A DNA stretch of 64,000 nt from an uncultured Cytophagales bacterium (GTDB lineage: Bacteria; Bacteroidota; Bacteroidia; Cytophagales; Cyclobacteriaceae). Made by a program: the position numbers and the translations under genes. Shown piece by piece: positions 44,514-53,438 of the stretch. Within the stretch, counting starts at the first letter, position 1. Each line of letters opens with the position of its first letter. The stretch is from contig CAJXNP010000002.1 in NCBI GenBank assembly GCA_913057175.1, positions 248,001-312,000 on the forward strand. Reading direction: 5' to 3'. The notes beneath the pieces were generated by a model, which saw nothing but the letters and a program-made list of their open reading frames with translations, was not told the origin of the DNA and did no database searches.

Positions 44514-46271
44514 CTATTTTGGGAGGGAAACAATAAATTTTGAGCCAACGTTGGGTTTGCTCTTTACCTGAACATGTCCATTCAGCCTTTCGACTGCTCT
44601 TTTCAGAATGTAAAGACCCAATCCGGTTCCAAAGATGTTATCATTGGCCCGATAAAACATATCAAAAATTTTTCCCTGGTACTTGGGTTCAATGCCCATC
44701 CCATTATCTTCCGCATCTATGATAACCATCCCATTTTTTTCGTAAATAGAAATTTTGACAAATGGTTCGACAGCTTTATTTCTCCAATATTTAATACCAT
44801 TTTCTATGAGATTTTGAATAATGGTATTGACAACCGGCCATTCAGAATAAAAACTAAGATCCTGATCGATTTTTTTGATGAAATTCAACTTGGAAAAATT
44901 GGGGAAGTGTTGGTAGGATTTAATACAATCATCCACAATCAGATGAAAGTTGATCTTTTGCATTTCGATCTTCTGATGATTCATCCGTGTTAGATTGATC
45001 AGTTCCATTACAATCCTGCTGATCCGATCGATCTGTATTTTGTACATTTCGAAGTACTTTTTGGAGACATCATCTTTTATATCAAAGCCGACAAGGTTAT
45101 TCAATCCTTCCAGTGAATTGATGGGACCTTTCAGGTCGTGGGAGATTCGATAAAAGAAGGAATCCAGTTCAACATTTTTCTTTTCAATAATCTCTGCTTT
45201 CTCCAGCTGAACTTTGGTCTCTCTTTCCAGCGCCCTCACCCGGGCAATGGCCTCATAGCTTCGCATAACATCGTAAGTATGCGTATTTATAACCGATTCC
45301 TTTGTATTCATGTATTTCTCAAGAAAATACAGCGCATTGGCATTATCACCTTCTTCTTTTGCCATCTGGTATAGATGGTGATAAGCTTTAAACTTTATCA
45401 GTATGATATTATATTTCTCAGCAAGGCTCAGCGCCTCCTTTAGAATTTCCCTGGAATGATTAAAATCCTTCATGAGAAAATACAGGGCTCCCATCTTATT
45501 GCAGGTCATGCCGAGCCCAACCATGTCTCCCATCTCTGAGTGGATTTTCTTTGATTCCAGGAAATTTTTCTCGGATTCCGCATAGTTCCCCAAAACCATA
45601 TGTACTTTGCCTCTTCCATACAAAGCAAATCCCAGACCCCTGATATCATTGGTCGACTTCTTCAACCTGATACTTTTCTCAATGAGTTCCATTGCATCCT
45701 CATAACGCCCCTGGTTCAGATAAATTCCCGACAATGGATTATATGCGTTAGATTCAAGATTCAGATCATTTACCTTTTTGGCAGCATCAACTGAATCTTC
45801 ATATGCCTGAATGGCATTATTTATATCTCCAAGGTATTCATAGATTGTTCCCATGGATTTCAGTACGCGGGCTTCGGAATGATGATCTTTGAGTTGCCGG
45901 TAAATTTGTAAACAATCCAATAGTAATTGGAGCCCTTCATGAAAATGATCTGTTTTATAATAAAGAGATGCAATATTAAATTTCGCATCAGCTATCCCCT
46001 TCTGATCATCCACCTTTTCAAAGTATTTGAGTGCTTCAAGCGAGAGCTGTTTCGATTCCTTGAAATTGCAAAGGACCATATAAAAGAGCGCCATCATGCT
46101 TTTGGCGTTGGCCTCGAGTGCCTCATCCTTATTCCTGAAAGCTAGTTTTAATGCTCGCTTGGTGTAAGTGATACTTAGAGAAAGGTCGTTTATCCGTACT
46201 TTATACGCTTCTTCCAATAACTCCTTAACTTCATCTTTATATGTCGTTTTTGAGTTCGTAGTGGGTCTCAT
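44514..46271 (-). CDS. cytoplasmic TPR sensor histidine kinase
   Basis: 585 residues. An N-terminal tetratricopeptide array (about residues 10-330, with units such as GIADAKFNIASLYYKTDHFH and LGFALYGRGKVHMVLGNYAE) is followed by a short coiled coil. The HisKA H-box FFYRISHDLKGPINS has the phosphorylated His near 377. The ATPase has the N box NLIENGIKYW, G1 DAEDNGMGIEP and G2 FGTGLGLYILKRAV. There is no membrane segment or signal peptide, so it senses internal signals or a protein partner through the TPRs. No response regulator lies beside it. GH97 follows 58 bases downstream. Confidence 0.9.
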   Translation of the reverse strand: MRPTTNSKTTYKDEVKELLEEAYKVRINDLSLSITYTKRALKLAFRNKDEALEANAKSMMALFYMVLCNFKESKQLSLEALKYFEKVDDQKGIADAKFNIASLYYKTDHFHEGLQLLLDCLQIYRQLKDHHSEARVLKSMGTIYEYLGDINNAIQAYEDSVDAAKKVNDLNLESNAYNPLSGIYLNQGRYEDAMELIEKSIRLKKSTNDIRGLGFALYGRGKVHMVLGNYAESEKNFLESKKIHSEMGDMVGLGMTCNKMGALYFLMKDFNHSREILKEALSLAEKYNIILIKFKAYHHLYQMAKEEGDNANALYFLEKYMNTKESVINTHTYDVMRSYEAIARVRALERETKVQLEKAEIIEKKNVELDSFFYRISHDLKGPINSLEGLNNLVGFDIKDDVSKKYFEMYKIQIDRISRIVMELINLTRMNHQKIEMQKINFHLIVDDCIKSYQHFPNFSKLNFIKKIDQDLSFYSEWPVVNTIIQNLIENGIKYWRNKAVEPFVKISIYEKNGMVIIDAEDNGMGIEPKYQGKIFDMFYRANDNIFGTGLGLYILKRAVERLNGHVQVKSKPNVGSKFIVSLPK

Positions 46272-46538
46272 TGGTTTTGGTTATCCAAATCTTTTATAAT
46301 TATTTTTGATAATTATTCCAGGTAAATCATATCCGTATTACTCAAAAAAATTAAAAAAAGCGTCTCTGTCATTCGTCCCAGTTCTTCTCGATGTGTCAGC
46401 TGTTTATTCCAAAGCGATGGACGAGTATTTATTATTAGCGTAATTTAAAGCTTTTATAGGTTAATTAAAAAGTAATAAGATGTTTTTGAGAATACTTATG
46501 TATTTTTTGACTATTTGCTAGCCTGATATGTTCATCAG

Positions 46539-46611
46539 AGCCCCCTACAGGACTTGAACCTGCGACCCATGCTTTACGAAAGCATTGCTCTACCAACTGA
46601 GCTAAGGAGGC
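46539..46611 (-). tRNA. tRNA-Thr (CGT)
   Basis: The minus strand gives a complete 73-nt cloverleaf: acceptor GCCTCCT/AGGGGGC with one G-T pair, D arm GCTC/GAGC, anticodon stem ATGCT/AGCAT around TTCGTAA (anticodon CGT), T arm GCAGG-TTCAAGT-CCTGT. CCA is not encoded. Confidence 0.95.
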
Positions 46612-46795
46612 AGTTATGCAATTTAAGTAAAATATCGTTCGCTCTATGTGTAAAATTGCCAAATAACAATATTCAAATCTCATTTAAATTGTACGCTTAA
46701 ATTACTAAATTCCAAACCATTTCGATCTGATCAGGTATTATCTAATAAATGACCTCATTATCAATTAACATCCATAAACTAAAAGCACAAGAAAT

Positions 46796-47773
46796 ATGAA
46801 TCTCTTAGAACAACTGAAAAATATGACGAAGGTGGTCGCCGATACTGGCGATATCGAGTCAATAAAAAAATTTAAGCCTGTAGATGCTACTACTAACCCT
46901 TCCCTTATCTATGCTGCTGCACAAGACGAACGATATCAATCCATTATTGATGGTGCGATAAAGCATGCCCTGGAAAAAACAAATGATCAGGATGCCGCCA
47001 TTCATCTGGCATTAGACAAGTTGATCGTTGATTTTGGGGTTGAAATATTAAAAATCGTTCCGGGGAGAGTATCAACGGAAGTCGATGCACGGCTTTCTTT
47101 TGATGAAGATGCAACGATTGAGAAAGCCCGGGAATTGATAGCCCTTTACGAAATGGAAGGGATCAGTAAAGACAAGATCCTGATAAAAATTGCCTCAACC
47201 TGGGAAGGGATTTGTGCTGCAGAAATACTGACAAAAGAAGGGATCAATTGTAACCTTACATTACTATTCTCGATTCCTCAAGCCATTGCATGTGCTGAAG
47301 CAAAGGTTCAGCTCATTTCTCCATTCGTCGGAAGGATATTGGATTGGCATAAAAAGGACAGGGGTGTCGATTTTATCCCGCCCGAGGAAGAGCCCGGAGT
47401 CCAGCTTGTCACTAATATTTACCATTACTTTAAGAAGTTTGGCTATCAAACTGAAGTAATGGGAGCAAGTTTTAGAAATACCGGGGAAATTATTGAATTG
47501 GCGGGGTGTGACCTGCTGACCATATCTCCATCGCTTTTGCAGGAACTTGAATCCGGTTCCGGAAATCTTGAAAGAAAACTCCAGCCAGATGATCATAAAA
47601 AACTCGATATTGAGAAAATCCCGATGGATGAAAAGAAATTCCGATGGATGCTGAATGAAGACGCCATGGCTACCGAAAAACTCGCCGAAGGGATCAGAAG
47701 GTTCACCGAAGACATTATCAAACTGGAAAAAATGCTAATTAAGATGATTAAGGAATCTTCCATTTCGGTGTGA
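46796..47773 (+). CDS. tal: transaldolase
   Basis: 325 residues, the length of TalB-type enzymes. The Schiff-base lysine is Lys131 in [12 protein letters not shown]. Other family elements are [46 protein letters not shown] and [13 protein letters not shown]. It transfers dihydroxyacetone units in the pentose-phosphate pathway. It lies alone, downstream of the divergent tRNA-Thr. Confidence 0.96.
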   Translation: MNLLEQLKNMTKVVADTGDIESIKKFKPVDATTNPSLIYAAAQDERYQSIIDGAIKHALEKTNDQDAAIHLALDKLIVDFGVEILKIVPGRVSTEVDARLSFDEDATIEKARELIALYEMEGISKDKILIKIASTWEGICAAEILTKEGINCNLTLLFSIPQAIACAEAKVQLISPFVGRILDWHKKDRGVDFIPPEEEPGVQLVTNIYHYFKKFGYQTEVMGASFRNTGEIIELAGCDLLTISPSLLQELESGSGNLERKLQPDDHKKLDIEKIPMDEKKFRWMLNEDAMATEKLAEGIRRFTEDIIKLEKMLIKMIKESSISV

Positions 47774-47800
47774 TACTGTTGCTATATTTTTTAAATAAGA

Positions 47801-48370
47801 ATGTCGAAATTTTTAATTCATGAAAAGGGCGATATACTAACAATTGGTTACACAACTATCTCTAGACTTAAAAATTTAATGCTAAAGGTATTTGTTTTTC
47901 TATTTTCTCTTTTGATATGGATATTGCCTTACAATCAACTTATCGAATTGCATAAGTATGCTTTTTTTGTTTATTTTTTACCCATTTTCCCATTAATCAA
48001 AGTATTTAAAAAGGGTTATGAATTAATTTCAAAACATCGATTCATTTTCAATAAAAAAACTGATCAAATCTTTTTCGACGATAGATTAATAAACAGAATA
48101 TCAAATGTTAAACAACTTGAATGGAATGCAAGATCTTCAACAGATATTGACGAATCACTTTTGGAGCTAAAAACCTATGACAACCTAAAAATTACGTTAT
48201 CTAGCACCATTAATTCCCTGAATTCAGAACATTTAGAGGTTGGCAGACAATTAGCCAAGTTCCTCAAGGTTAAGTTTTTGAATAACCGCCCGTATGAAAA
48301 AGAAGTCTTATGGGGAAATTTTGATGTTGATCAAAAAGACATCGATCAAATTGAAAATAAATATTATTAG
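47801..48370 (+). CDS. hypothetical membrane protein
   Basis: 189 residues. Two hydrophobic segments (LKVFVFLFSLLIWILP and YAFFVYFLPIFPLI, about 28-75) form a hairpin in the membrane; the remaining C-terminal part is soluble and charged, with FNKKTDQIFFDDRLINRISN. This layout resembles small bacterial membrane proteins with a C-terminal PH-like domain, but the match is weak. It follows transaldolase by 27 bases. Sequence is AT-rich relative to neighbours. Confidence 0.62.
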   Translation: MSKFLIHEKGDILTIGYTTISRLKNLMLKVFVFLFSLLIWILPYNQLIELHKYAFFVYFLPIFPLIKVFKKGYELISKHRFIFNKKTDQIFFDDRLINRISNVKQLEWNARSSTDIDESLLELKTYDNLKITLSSTINSLNSEHLEVGRQLAKFLKVKFLNNRPYEKEVLWGNFDVDQKDIDQIENKYY

Positions 48371-48392
48371 ATAAGAGTTTTTTTATAAAACC

Positions 48393-48884
48393 TCACCCTT
48401 GTGATCCCAAAACCTCAAAGTCTGACTCAGAGCTTGGGCCGGCGCCGCTTTTGTGCATCTCTGCTTTTACTTTCGCATCAGCTTTCATTTCGGTTTTCTG
48501 TTTGTCATTTTCTGAGACCTGGTTCATGATCTTGCTACCAAAATAAAAAGCAATCATTACTTCAAAAGCGCCAACCAGACTGTCAAAATTCCCCTGGAAC
48601 TCATCGATCATTAATGACATACAAACCATCACAATCAAAACTACCAATAGGGTGATAGTGAGCAGCCCGCGAAACGTTCCACGAGGCAATCCCAATGTTT
48701 CATCTTTATAAGGATTCGTAACATATTCGTAGGTAAACCTTTTCGTCAATCTATAAACGAACATAGTAATGATAATCAACCATGTCAAAATCACCGTCAT
48801 GCCTGCAATGAGTATGGCTATTTCCAAATTGGAATAATCCTGAATATTCTTAAATGACTTCGCTAAATAATCTGCCGTTTCCAT
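48393..48884 (-). CDS. three-helix membrane protein with charged tail, last gene of the amidase/DUF4230 operon
   Basis: 163 residues with three likely membrane helices: residues 20-44 (LEIAILIAGMTVILTWLII), 72-92 (GLLTITLLVVLIVMVCMSLM) and 103-120 (LVGAFEVMIAFYFGSKIM). The second is preceded by GLPRGTFR and the third ends in FYFGSK; that pairing recurs in poorly characterised membrane proteins. A Lys/Glu-rich tail of about 40 residues (NDKQKTEMKADAKVKAEM) follows. The size and topology are those of a class I holin, but this is inference. It starts 11 bases after the preceding gene. Confidence 0.7.
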   Translation of the reverse strand: METADYLAKSFKNIQDYSNLEIAILIAGMTVILTWLIIITMFVYRLTKRFTYEYVTNPYKDETLGLPRGTFRGLLTITLLVVLIVMVCMSLMIDEFQGNFDSLVGAFEVMIAFYFGSKIMNQVSENDKQKTEMKADAKVKAEMHKSGAGPSSESDFEVLGSQG

Positions 48885-48895
48885 AGTTTAATGTT

Positions 48896-49243
48896 TTATC
48901 CAAAAGTGGTTGCTTCAGTGTTAAATTCATTTTGTACTTGATCAGCAATTGATTCTTCTTCCGGAACCTCTTCTCTTTGATTACCAATTCCTGTTCGTGA
49001 TTGTTCCCGCCTGCGGTATTGTTCATACTCCAACCTTTTATATCGGTATTGCCTTTCTTTCTCCTCCTTTTCTTCCCGTTTCTCTTCCAGCTTGTTTTGC
49101 ACGTATTGAAAGGGTCCCGCTAGCGCAGCTACAGCTACAGCTAATTGATTCCATTCCCAGTTGATCAAACCATACTCCTCAATCACCCCAATGACAATGA
49201 GCAAAATGATGAGTATTAAAATTCCAATTACAATATTTTTCAT
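48896..49243 (-). CDS. small membrane-anchored coiled-coil protein
   Basis: 115 residues. One strong N-terminal membrane helix (IVIGILILIILLIVIGVI), a weaker hydrophobic stretch (LAVAVAALAGPF), then a highly charged predicted coiled coil (KLEEKREEKEEKERQYRYKR and REQ/EEE repeats, about 50-95). Anchor plus charged coil resembles inner-membrane spanins or small scaffold proteins. It sits 12 bases after the amidase and 11 before the next gene. Confidence 0.7.
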   Translation of the reverse strand: MKNIVIGILILIILLIVIGVIEEYGLINWEWNQLAVAVAALAGPFQYVQNKLEEKREEKEEKERQYRYKRLEYEQYRRREQSRTGIGNQREEVPEEESIADQVQNEFNTEATTFG

Positions 49244-49255
49244 AATGCTATATTT

Positions 49256-50083
49256 TTAGCTTATATATTTGCCATAGACCCATCCCTCCATTTCTGTTTT
49301 TACTCTATACCATCCTTCTTTTGATTCGAGGATGCGAACTATTGTATCCTTTTTCAATGGCAGGGCTACCTTAGTTGCTGACATATTAGCATCCGACCGG
49401 ATGTTCAGGTTGTCCACCATCACAACTCCCGTTTCAATCAAATCATCTTTGTCCTGGCTTCGCAGGTCGAGGATCTTGCTTCTGAATTTATCAATAGGAA
49501 AACATGGCCCCGGATCAACTTTCCTGTGAGGGGAAATCTCATCATGGCCTAATAGATAGTGAATGGGGAAAACTTCCTTTATAGCCTGGCAAATTTCCTC
49601 TACACATACAATCTGTTCATTGGTGTAGATGTGCCAGTATCTTTCTGTTGACTCATTCTTATGCTTCCTTTTTTCGGCTTTAGAAGCTGACACTTCCTGT
49701 CCGTAGGCTGTATAAAATTTGCCATCTTCCGTTTGGTTAAGGTATCCGGGATTGACAATTTCTATTCCGATAGAATACTTATTGATGCCATTTCTATCCC
49801 CGTAGCTACTCACACCCGCATGCCAGGCTACATGAGAAAAAGGAACGAGTTGTGTTACGGTCCCGTCCAAATCCACTACCAGGTGGGCAGATGCTTTGAC
49901 CCTGGGATCAGTCAATGTCCGAATGGCGCTTTCGGCAGTTGTACTTCCCGTGTAGTGAATGATGATGGTATCAGGGAGTGTACTCCTGTCAAATGTTCCA
50001 CTTGTCTTTTCCGTGGAACACTGATCAATGACTTTCGGATCTCCCTGTTCACTTTTTAGTAAAGCTTTATTTTCAACTTTCAT
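49256..50083 (-). CDS. N-acetylmuramoyl-L-alanine amidase (Amidase_2) with SH3-like domain, no signal peptide
   Basis: 275 residues. The amidase domain (about 35-200) has IIIHYTG (zinc His43) and GHDEISPHRKVDPGP, with His180 and Asp190 at the same 10-residue spacing as the zinc ligands of AmpD. A C-terminal bacterial SH3-like domain (about 220-275: DNLNIRSDANMSATK, EGWYRVKTEMEGWVYGKYI) probably binds cell wall. It cuts the bond between muramic acid and the peptide. No signal peptide precedes it, so export must need a holin-like or other route; the two small membrane proteins encoded right after it are candidates. Confidence 0.88.
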   Translation of the reverse strand: MKVENKALLKSEQGDPKVIDQCSTEKTSGTFDRSTLPDTIIIHYTGSTTAESAIRTLTDPRVKASAHLVVDLDGTVTQLVPFSHVAWHAGVSSYGDRNGINKYSIGIEIVNPGYLNQTEDGKFYTAYGQEVSASKAEKRKHKNESTERYWHIYTNEQIVCVEEICQAIKEVFPIHYLLGHDEISPHRKVDPGPCFPIDKFRSKILDLRSQDKDDLIETGVVMVDNLNIRSDANMSATKVALPLKKDTIVRILESKEGWYRVKTEMEGWVYGKYIS

Positions 50084-50086
50084 GAG

Positions 50087-51406
50087 CTATAATAATTCAT
50101 TAGTGTTTAGTCTGCGTTCATTAATGTAATTACTGATAAATGCGTCCCAATCCTTTGCATTGTCTTTCCCCAACACTTCCCGACTCAGCTCCATCATGAA
50201 ATTGTCAAGGATCTTCTGCTGGTATTCCAGTGATTGATAGGGATAAAATTCTTCATCCAGTTCTTCCAGATCATCGGCAACCAATTCCCTCAGATAATTC
50301 AATTCCGTAGAATCGATTTTCTCATCATAAAGGATATCCACTTTATCATAAAAATATTTGGAATGTGAGATGAAAACTTTGCTGATCGTTTGTCCTGGTT
50401 CCAGGCTTAGCAGTCCAAAAAGGCCTTCCAGGCTGGTTTCCGCATTTTCCTTTGCCTTGTCATAGATCTGTCGGTCGATGGCATCCCTTCTCAAGATGCT
50501 TTTGCATTCGGATTTGACTTTATTGATCTCTTCGAGAGTTGTCTTTTTTGGATTGTTGGCATAGACTAGTTGAAAGCCAAAAAAACTGCTCGAGTCGGAT
50601 TCTCCCTCACTCTCATTTCCTTCAAATTCAGGTGGAATGTAAAACCAGGGATTGATGTCGACATTTAGTAATTTTGGATCAATGTCGACGATATAAACCG
50701 TATCGCCTGTAAGGGATAACAGGATATTGTTTTCTGATATTTCTGTTAAATCATAGCCAGCCTTGACCGTGCCCCTACCAATATAAATGAGTTCGTTTTT
50801 GGTGATCCGCCTTTTGACGTCTTCTTTGTATTCATTTATTTCTTCCGCGTGCTTTTGCTTGAAGGCTTCCCATGTATTTGAGGATTCACTCTCGGTTATC
50901 AAGGTCTCGATCGTCTTACGATTATTCAGATCGAGAATGCTTTTTAATTCCTTGAAAGATGCTTTTGTCTCAATGGAGCTTTCTTTTCTTAATTTTCGCA
51001 AGAATTTTCGCTGCTTCCTTTTTTCCAATCTTCTTTGCTTTCTATCAACCCTTCTCTGCTCTCGTTCATTAAGAGCTTCCCCATCCTCAGTTTCGGAAAT
51101 AGCGACCATTTTGGGTTCAAAAACCTTATCAATTTCTTCTTCTACAGAAGCCACTTCAGATATAATCTCATCAAAATTATACTTCATGAGGGTATCTAAT
51201 TCCTCATAATAGATCATCGACAATCCTGACAATACTTCTCCGTAATATTCCGCCGTGATTAGTTCTCCGATGTCATTCACTTCCTTTAATGAAATAACCG
51301 TGTCATCAATTTCAACTTTCTTTTTGCAGGATATGGCAGCAAATATTCCGATCCCCAAAATGGCGATGCCATACAATAATATTTTCCAGTTGATCAGGCT
51401 AAGCAT
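50087..51406 (-). CDS. membrane-anchored DUF4230-like protein with coiled coil
   Basis: 439 residues. An N-terminal hydrophobic segment ends GIFAAISCKKK, which could be a lipoprotein cleavage site (Cys27) or an anchor. DUF4230-like elements are IGELITAEYYGEVL (about 47-60) and LIYIGRGTVKAGYDLTEISE with TVYIVDIDPKLLNVDINPWF (about 205-255). Between them lies an Arg/Lys-rich coiled coil (NEREQRRVDRKQRRLEKRKQ). It overlaps the upstream DUF4230 gene by eight bases and ends three bases before the amidase start. Function unknown. Confidence 0.75.
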   Translation of the reverse strand: MLSLINWKILLYGIAILGIGIFAAISCKKKVEIDDTVISLKEVNDIGELITAEYYGEVLSGLSMIYYEELDTLMKYNFDEIISEVASVEEEIDKVFEPKMVAISETEDGEALNEREQRRVDRKQRRLEKRKQRKFLRKLRKESSIETKASFKELKSILDLNNRKTIETLITESESSNTWEAFKQKHAEEINEYKEDVKRRITKNELIYIGRGTVKAGYDLTEISENNILLSLTGDTVYIVDIDPKLLNVDINPWFYIPPEFEGNESEGESDSSSFFGFQLVYANNPKKTTLEEINKVKSECKSILRRDAIDRQIYDKAKENAETSLEGLFGLLSLEPGQTISKVFISHSKYFYDKVDILYDEKIDSTELNYLRELVADDLEELDEEFYPYQSLEYQQKILDNFMMELSREVLGKDNAKDWDAFISNYINERRLNTNELL

Positions 51407-51974
51407 TTTCCTCCTCTCTGAATTCGATTACGACGTTGTGGAATTGAAACTTCTGAAGGAAACTTTCTAAAAAAAGTCTGGTTTTGATCTCGATTTCCGA
51501 GTCGAGGTTGAACAATTTCAATTTTTTGCGAATATCTACTTCCGCCTGGCGGAAATACTCATCCAGGATTTCAATTTTGAGCCGGTTGTTGATTTTATCA
51601 AAATGAGAAACCGGATAGAGCTGCTCAAATTTTTCGTGTGGATAGGAAAAATTCAAAATCTCAACCGGAGGTAAATAAATATGAATAGAATCCCCCTTGA
51701 TGGAAATATCCTGATTGCTCAATTTCCTCAGGTCAATGCCGTACTTGATGGTAGCCTCTGTATTGAAAATGACTTTTTCATTAATATCCCGAAACCAGCT
51801 TTTTATGCCCCGGTCGTTCAGATCTCCACCCACTAACTTTGTCACCACTACTTCAGCTGTGGCTAATTTCGAAACAGACCGGATCTTGGTGATCAGAAAT
51901 TGCTTTTCTTCATCCCTGTCACACGAGGTAAGGGTTATAAATAAAAGCGCCAATGTGACGGAAATTTTTGACAT
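51399..51974 (-). CDS. DUF4230-like lipoprotein
   Basis: 191 residues. The signal peptide ends in LTSC (Cys18). The body has SVSKLATAEVVVTKL, ATIKYGIDLRKLSNQDISIK and IHIYLPPVEILNF, the order of elements typical of DUF4230 (a short N-terminal strand, then an I-x-Y/AG-x-D-L core and an L-P-P motif). It is the first gene of the five-gene operon running to 48393. DUF4230 has no known function. Confidence 0.78.
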   Translation of the reverse strand: MSKISVTLALLFITLTSCDRDEEKQFLITKIRSVSKLATAEVVVTKLVGGDLNDRGIKSWFRDINEKVIFNTEATIKYGIDLRKLSNQDISIKGDSIHIYLPPVEILNFSYPHEKFEQLYPVSHFDKINNRLKIEILDEYFRQAEVDIRKKLKLFNLDSEIEIKTRLFLESFLQKFQFHNVVIEFREEENA

Positions 51975-52020
51975 CTATGTGAATGGATTGAAAGGTTGGC
52001 TATAATTCATAGAATTTATT

Positions 52021-52284
52021 TTAAGTTTCTTTGAGAATTGAATTCTTAAAATCTAACAGAAAGAAGTAATTCTCACTTCGTTTCTTTAGTGCCTGGGCAA
52101 TGAATTTGTAACCCATCTGAATGACAGGATTAATTTTAGAAAATTGATCCTGAATTAGAATAAATTTGACAATCTGCCAGAAGGTTTTTTTGAATTTGAA
52201 GTATTTATATTTCCGGATATTCTCTTGTGTAAGCGTAAAATATCCATGTGAAATATGCAGGTCAAGAACGGCATATTTGTCCAT
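52021..52284 (-). CDS. hypothetical protein, possible small gene
   Basis: 87 residues from ATG 52282-52284, composition rich in Lys, Phe and Ile (KYKYFKFKKTFWQIVKFILI). No motif or signal peptide is seen. It lies 46 bases upstream of the DUF4230 operon on the same strand and might be its first gene or a spurious frame in AT-rich DNA. Confidence 0.4.
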   Translation of the reverse strand: MDKYAVLDLHISHGYFTLTQENIRKYKYFKFKKTFWQIVKFILIQDQFSKINPVIQMGYKFIAQALKKRSENYFFLLDFKNSILKET

Positions 52285-52434
52285 AGTTGGGTTGATTTGA
52301 AGAGTTCAAATAATTTAAGTAAAAAAGGTTAGATAGACAACTAGTACGCTCCTTATCAGTTGATTAAAAAATTTTATGACCATTTTTTTAATGTCGATTT
52401 TATTATCATTGTATGATCAGGAGAACTTTAATCG

Positions 52435-53349
52435 ATGAAATTTAGATACACTCTTTTGCCAATTTGTTTGTGCTTTTTTGGTTGTAATCTGACTCAGCAA
52501 TACATCGATAAATCTGAAAATTTTTACCATGATTTAAATACCAAGTCCACTCATCATAAACTCGATTCGTCAACTATTAAAATGAGAAAAGTCGGTAAAG
52601 GCGAAATAAACCTGGTGTTGATCCATGGTTTTGGCCCTGTACCTCAAATTCAATGGCAAGATCTGGTAGATGAACTACACAATGAGTTTACGCTTTATAT
52701 TCCTGACCTGATTTTCTTTGGAGAAAGCACTTCTGATTACCCTATCTATGATCCCCGCTTCCAGGCCAGACAATTGAAAAAAACATTAGAGAGGGAAGGC
52801 ATTGAACACATGTGGATAGCCGGAGTCTCTTACGGTGGCCTGGTTGCCGGAATATTTGCCCATGAATATGCCGATAAAACAGAAAAGCTGATACTAATCG
52901 ATGCCCTCTCAAAATTTGCCAGCAGGTCTCATGCGGACTCACTTGCCAGGGTATATGGCTATGACCAGATTTCGGAAATTCTCCTTCCGACAAATGGAAA
53001 GGCATTGAAAGATCTGTTCAGAATAACTTTTCATGATCCATATAACTATCCTGCCTTTGCACTCAATAAACCCTCACAAATACTTTATTCCAATCAGTGG
53101 GAGCACAAAGAAGAGCTTCTCCAATATCTATTTTCCCATGAAGAAAAAATCAAAAACTGGGATCTTCGATATTCCGGGCCTGTAACGATCATCTGGGGAA
53201 AAGAAGACAAGTTGATCCCTTTAAAAACGGGTTACCAGCTTAATGAGTATTACAATGGTTCAGAAATAGAGGTTATTCCAGATGGCGCGCACGTAATAAA
53301 TATGGAAAATGCCAGGGAGGTTGGGGAAATTATTAAAGGACTAAAATAG
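52435..53349 (+). CDS. alpha/beta-hydrolase lipoprotein
   Basis: 304 residues. A lipoprotein signal peptide ends LCFFGC (Cys17). The hydrolase fold has VLIHGFGPVP (oxyanion region), the nucleophile elbow GVSYGGLVAG, the acid in IIWGKEDKLIP and the catalytic His in PDGAHVINMEN. It is therefore a complete Ser-Asp-His hydrolase on the periplasmic face of a membrane. The substrate is unknown. It is flanked by opposite-strand genes and ends at a long-loop terminator. Confidence 0.88.
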   Translation: MKFRYTLLPICLCFFGCNLTQQYIDKSENFYHDLNTKSTHHKLDSSTIKMRKVGKGEINLVLIHGFGPVPQIQWQDLVDELHNEFTLYIPDLIFFGESTSDYPIYDPRFQARQLKKTLEREGIEHMWIAGVSYGGLVAGIFAHEYADKTEKLILIDALSKFASRSHADSLARVYGYDQISEILLPTNGKALKDLFRITFHDPYNYPAFALNKPSQILYSNQWEHKEELLQYLFSHEEKIKNWDLRYSGPVTIIWGKEDKLIPLKTGYQLNEYYNGSEIEVIPDGAHVINMENAREVGEIIKGLK

Positions 53350-53350
53350 A

Positions 53351-53426
53351 AGAAGCTGTCACAAGAATTGATCCCAAAATAAATTTAGAACGACCTCATC
53401 CTTTTAGTTGTGACAGCTTCTTTTTT
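53351..53426 (+). terminator. terminator with 13-bp stem and 45-nt loop
   Basis: AGAAGCTGTCACA (53351-53363) is exactly complementary to TGTGACAGCTTCT (53409-53421) and is followed by T's. It lies between the convergent hydrolase and secDF genes. The long loop is unusual for a simple terminator. Confidence 0.72.
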
Positions 53427-53438
53427 ATCAAATAAATT

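Noticed and set aside
44456-44548. Longer N-terminus for the GH97 protein
   Set aside because: It would place 31 non-signal residues before a clear signal peptide and overlap the histidine kinase gene; ATG 44453-44455 is preferred.
46296-46316. 8-bp inverted repeat ATAATTAT upstream of the histidine kinase
   Set aside because: Purely A/T and short; expected often by chance in this DNA.
46465-46683. 72-codon minus-strand frame
   Set aside because: It reads through tRNA-Thr (peptide VAGSSPVGG is a common tRNA artefact).
48393-51974. Prophage or prophage remnant
   Set aside because: The amidase and small membrane proteins are lysis-like, but no capsid, tail, terminase, integrase or repressor genes lie nearby, so I kept a domesticated or independent system as the better reading.
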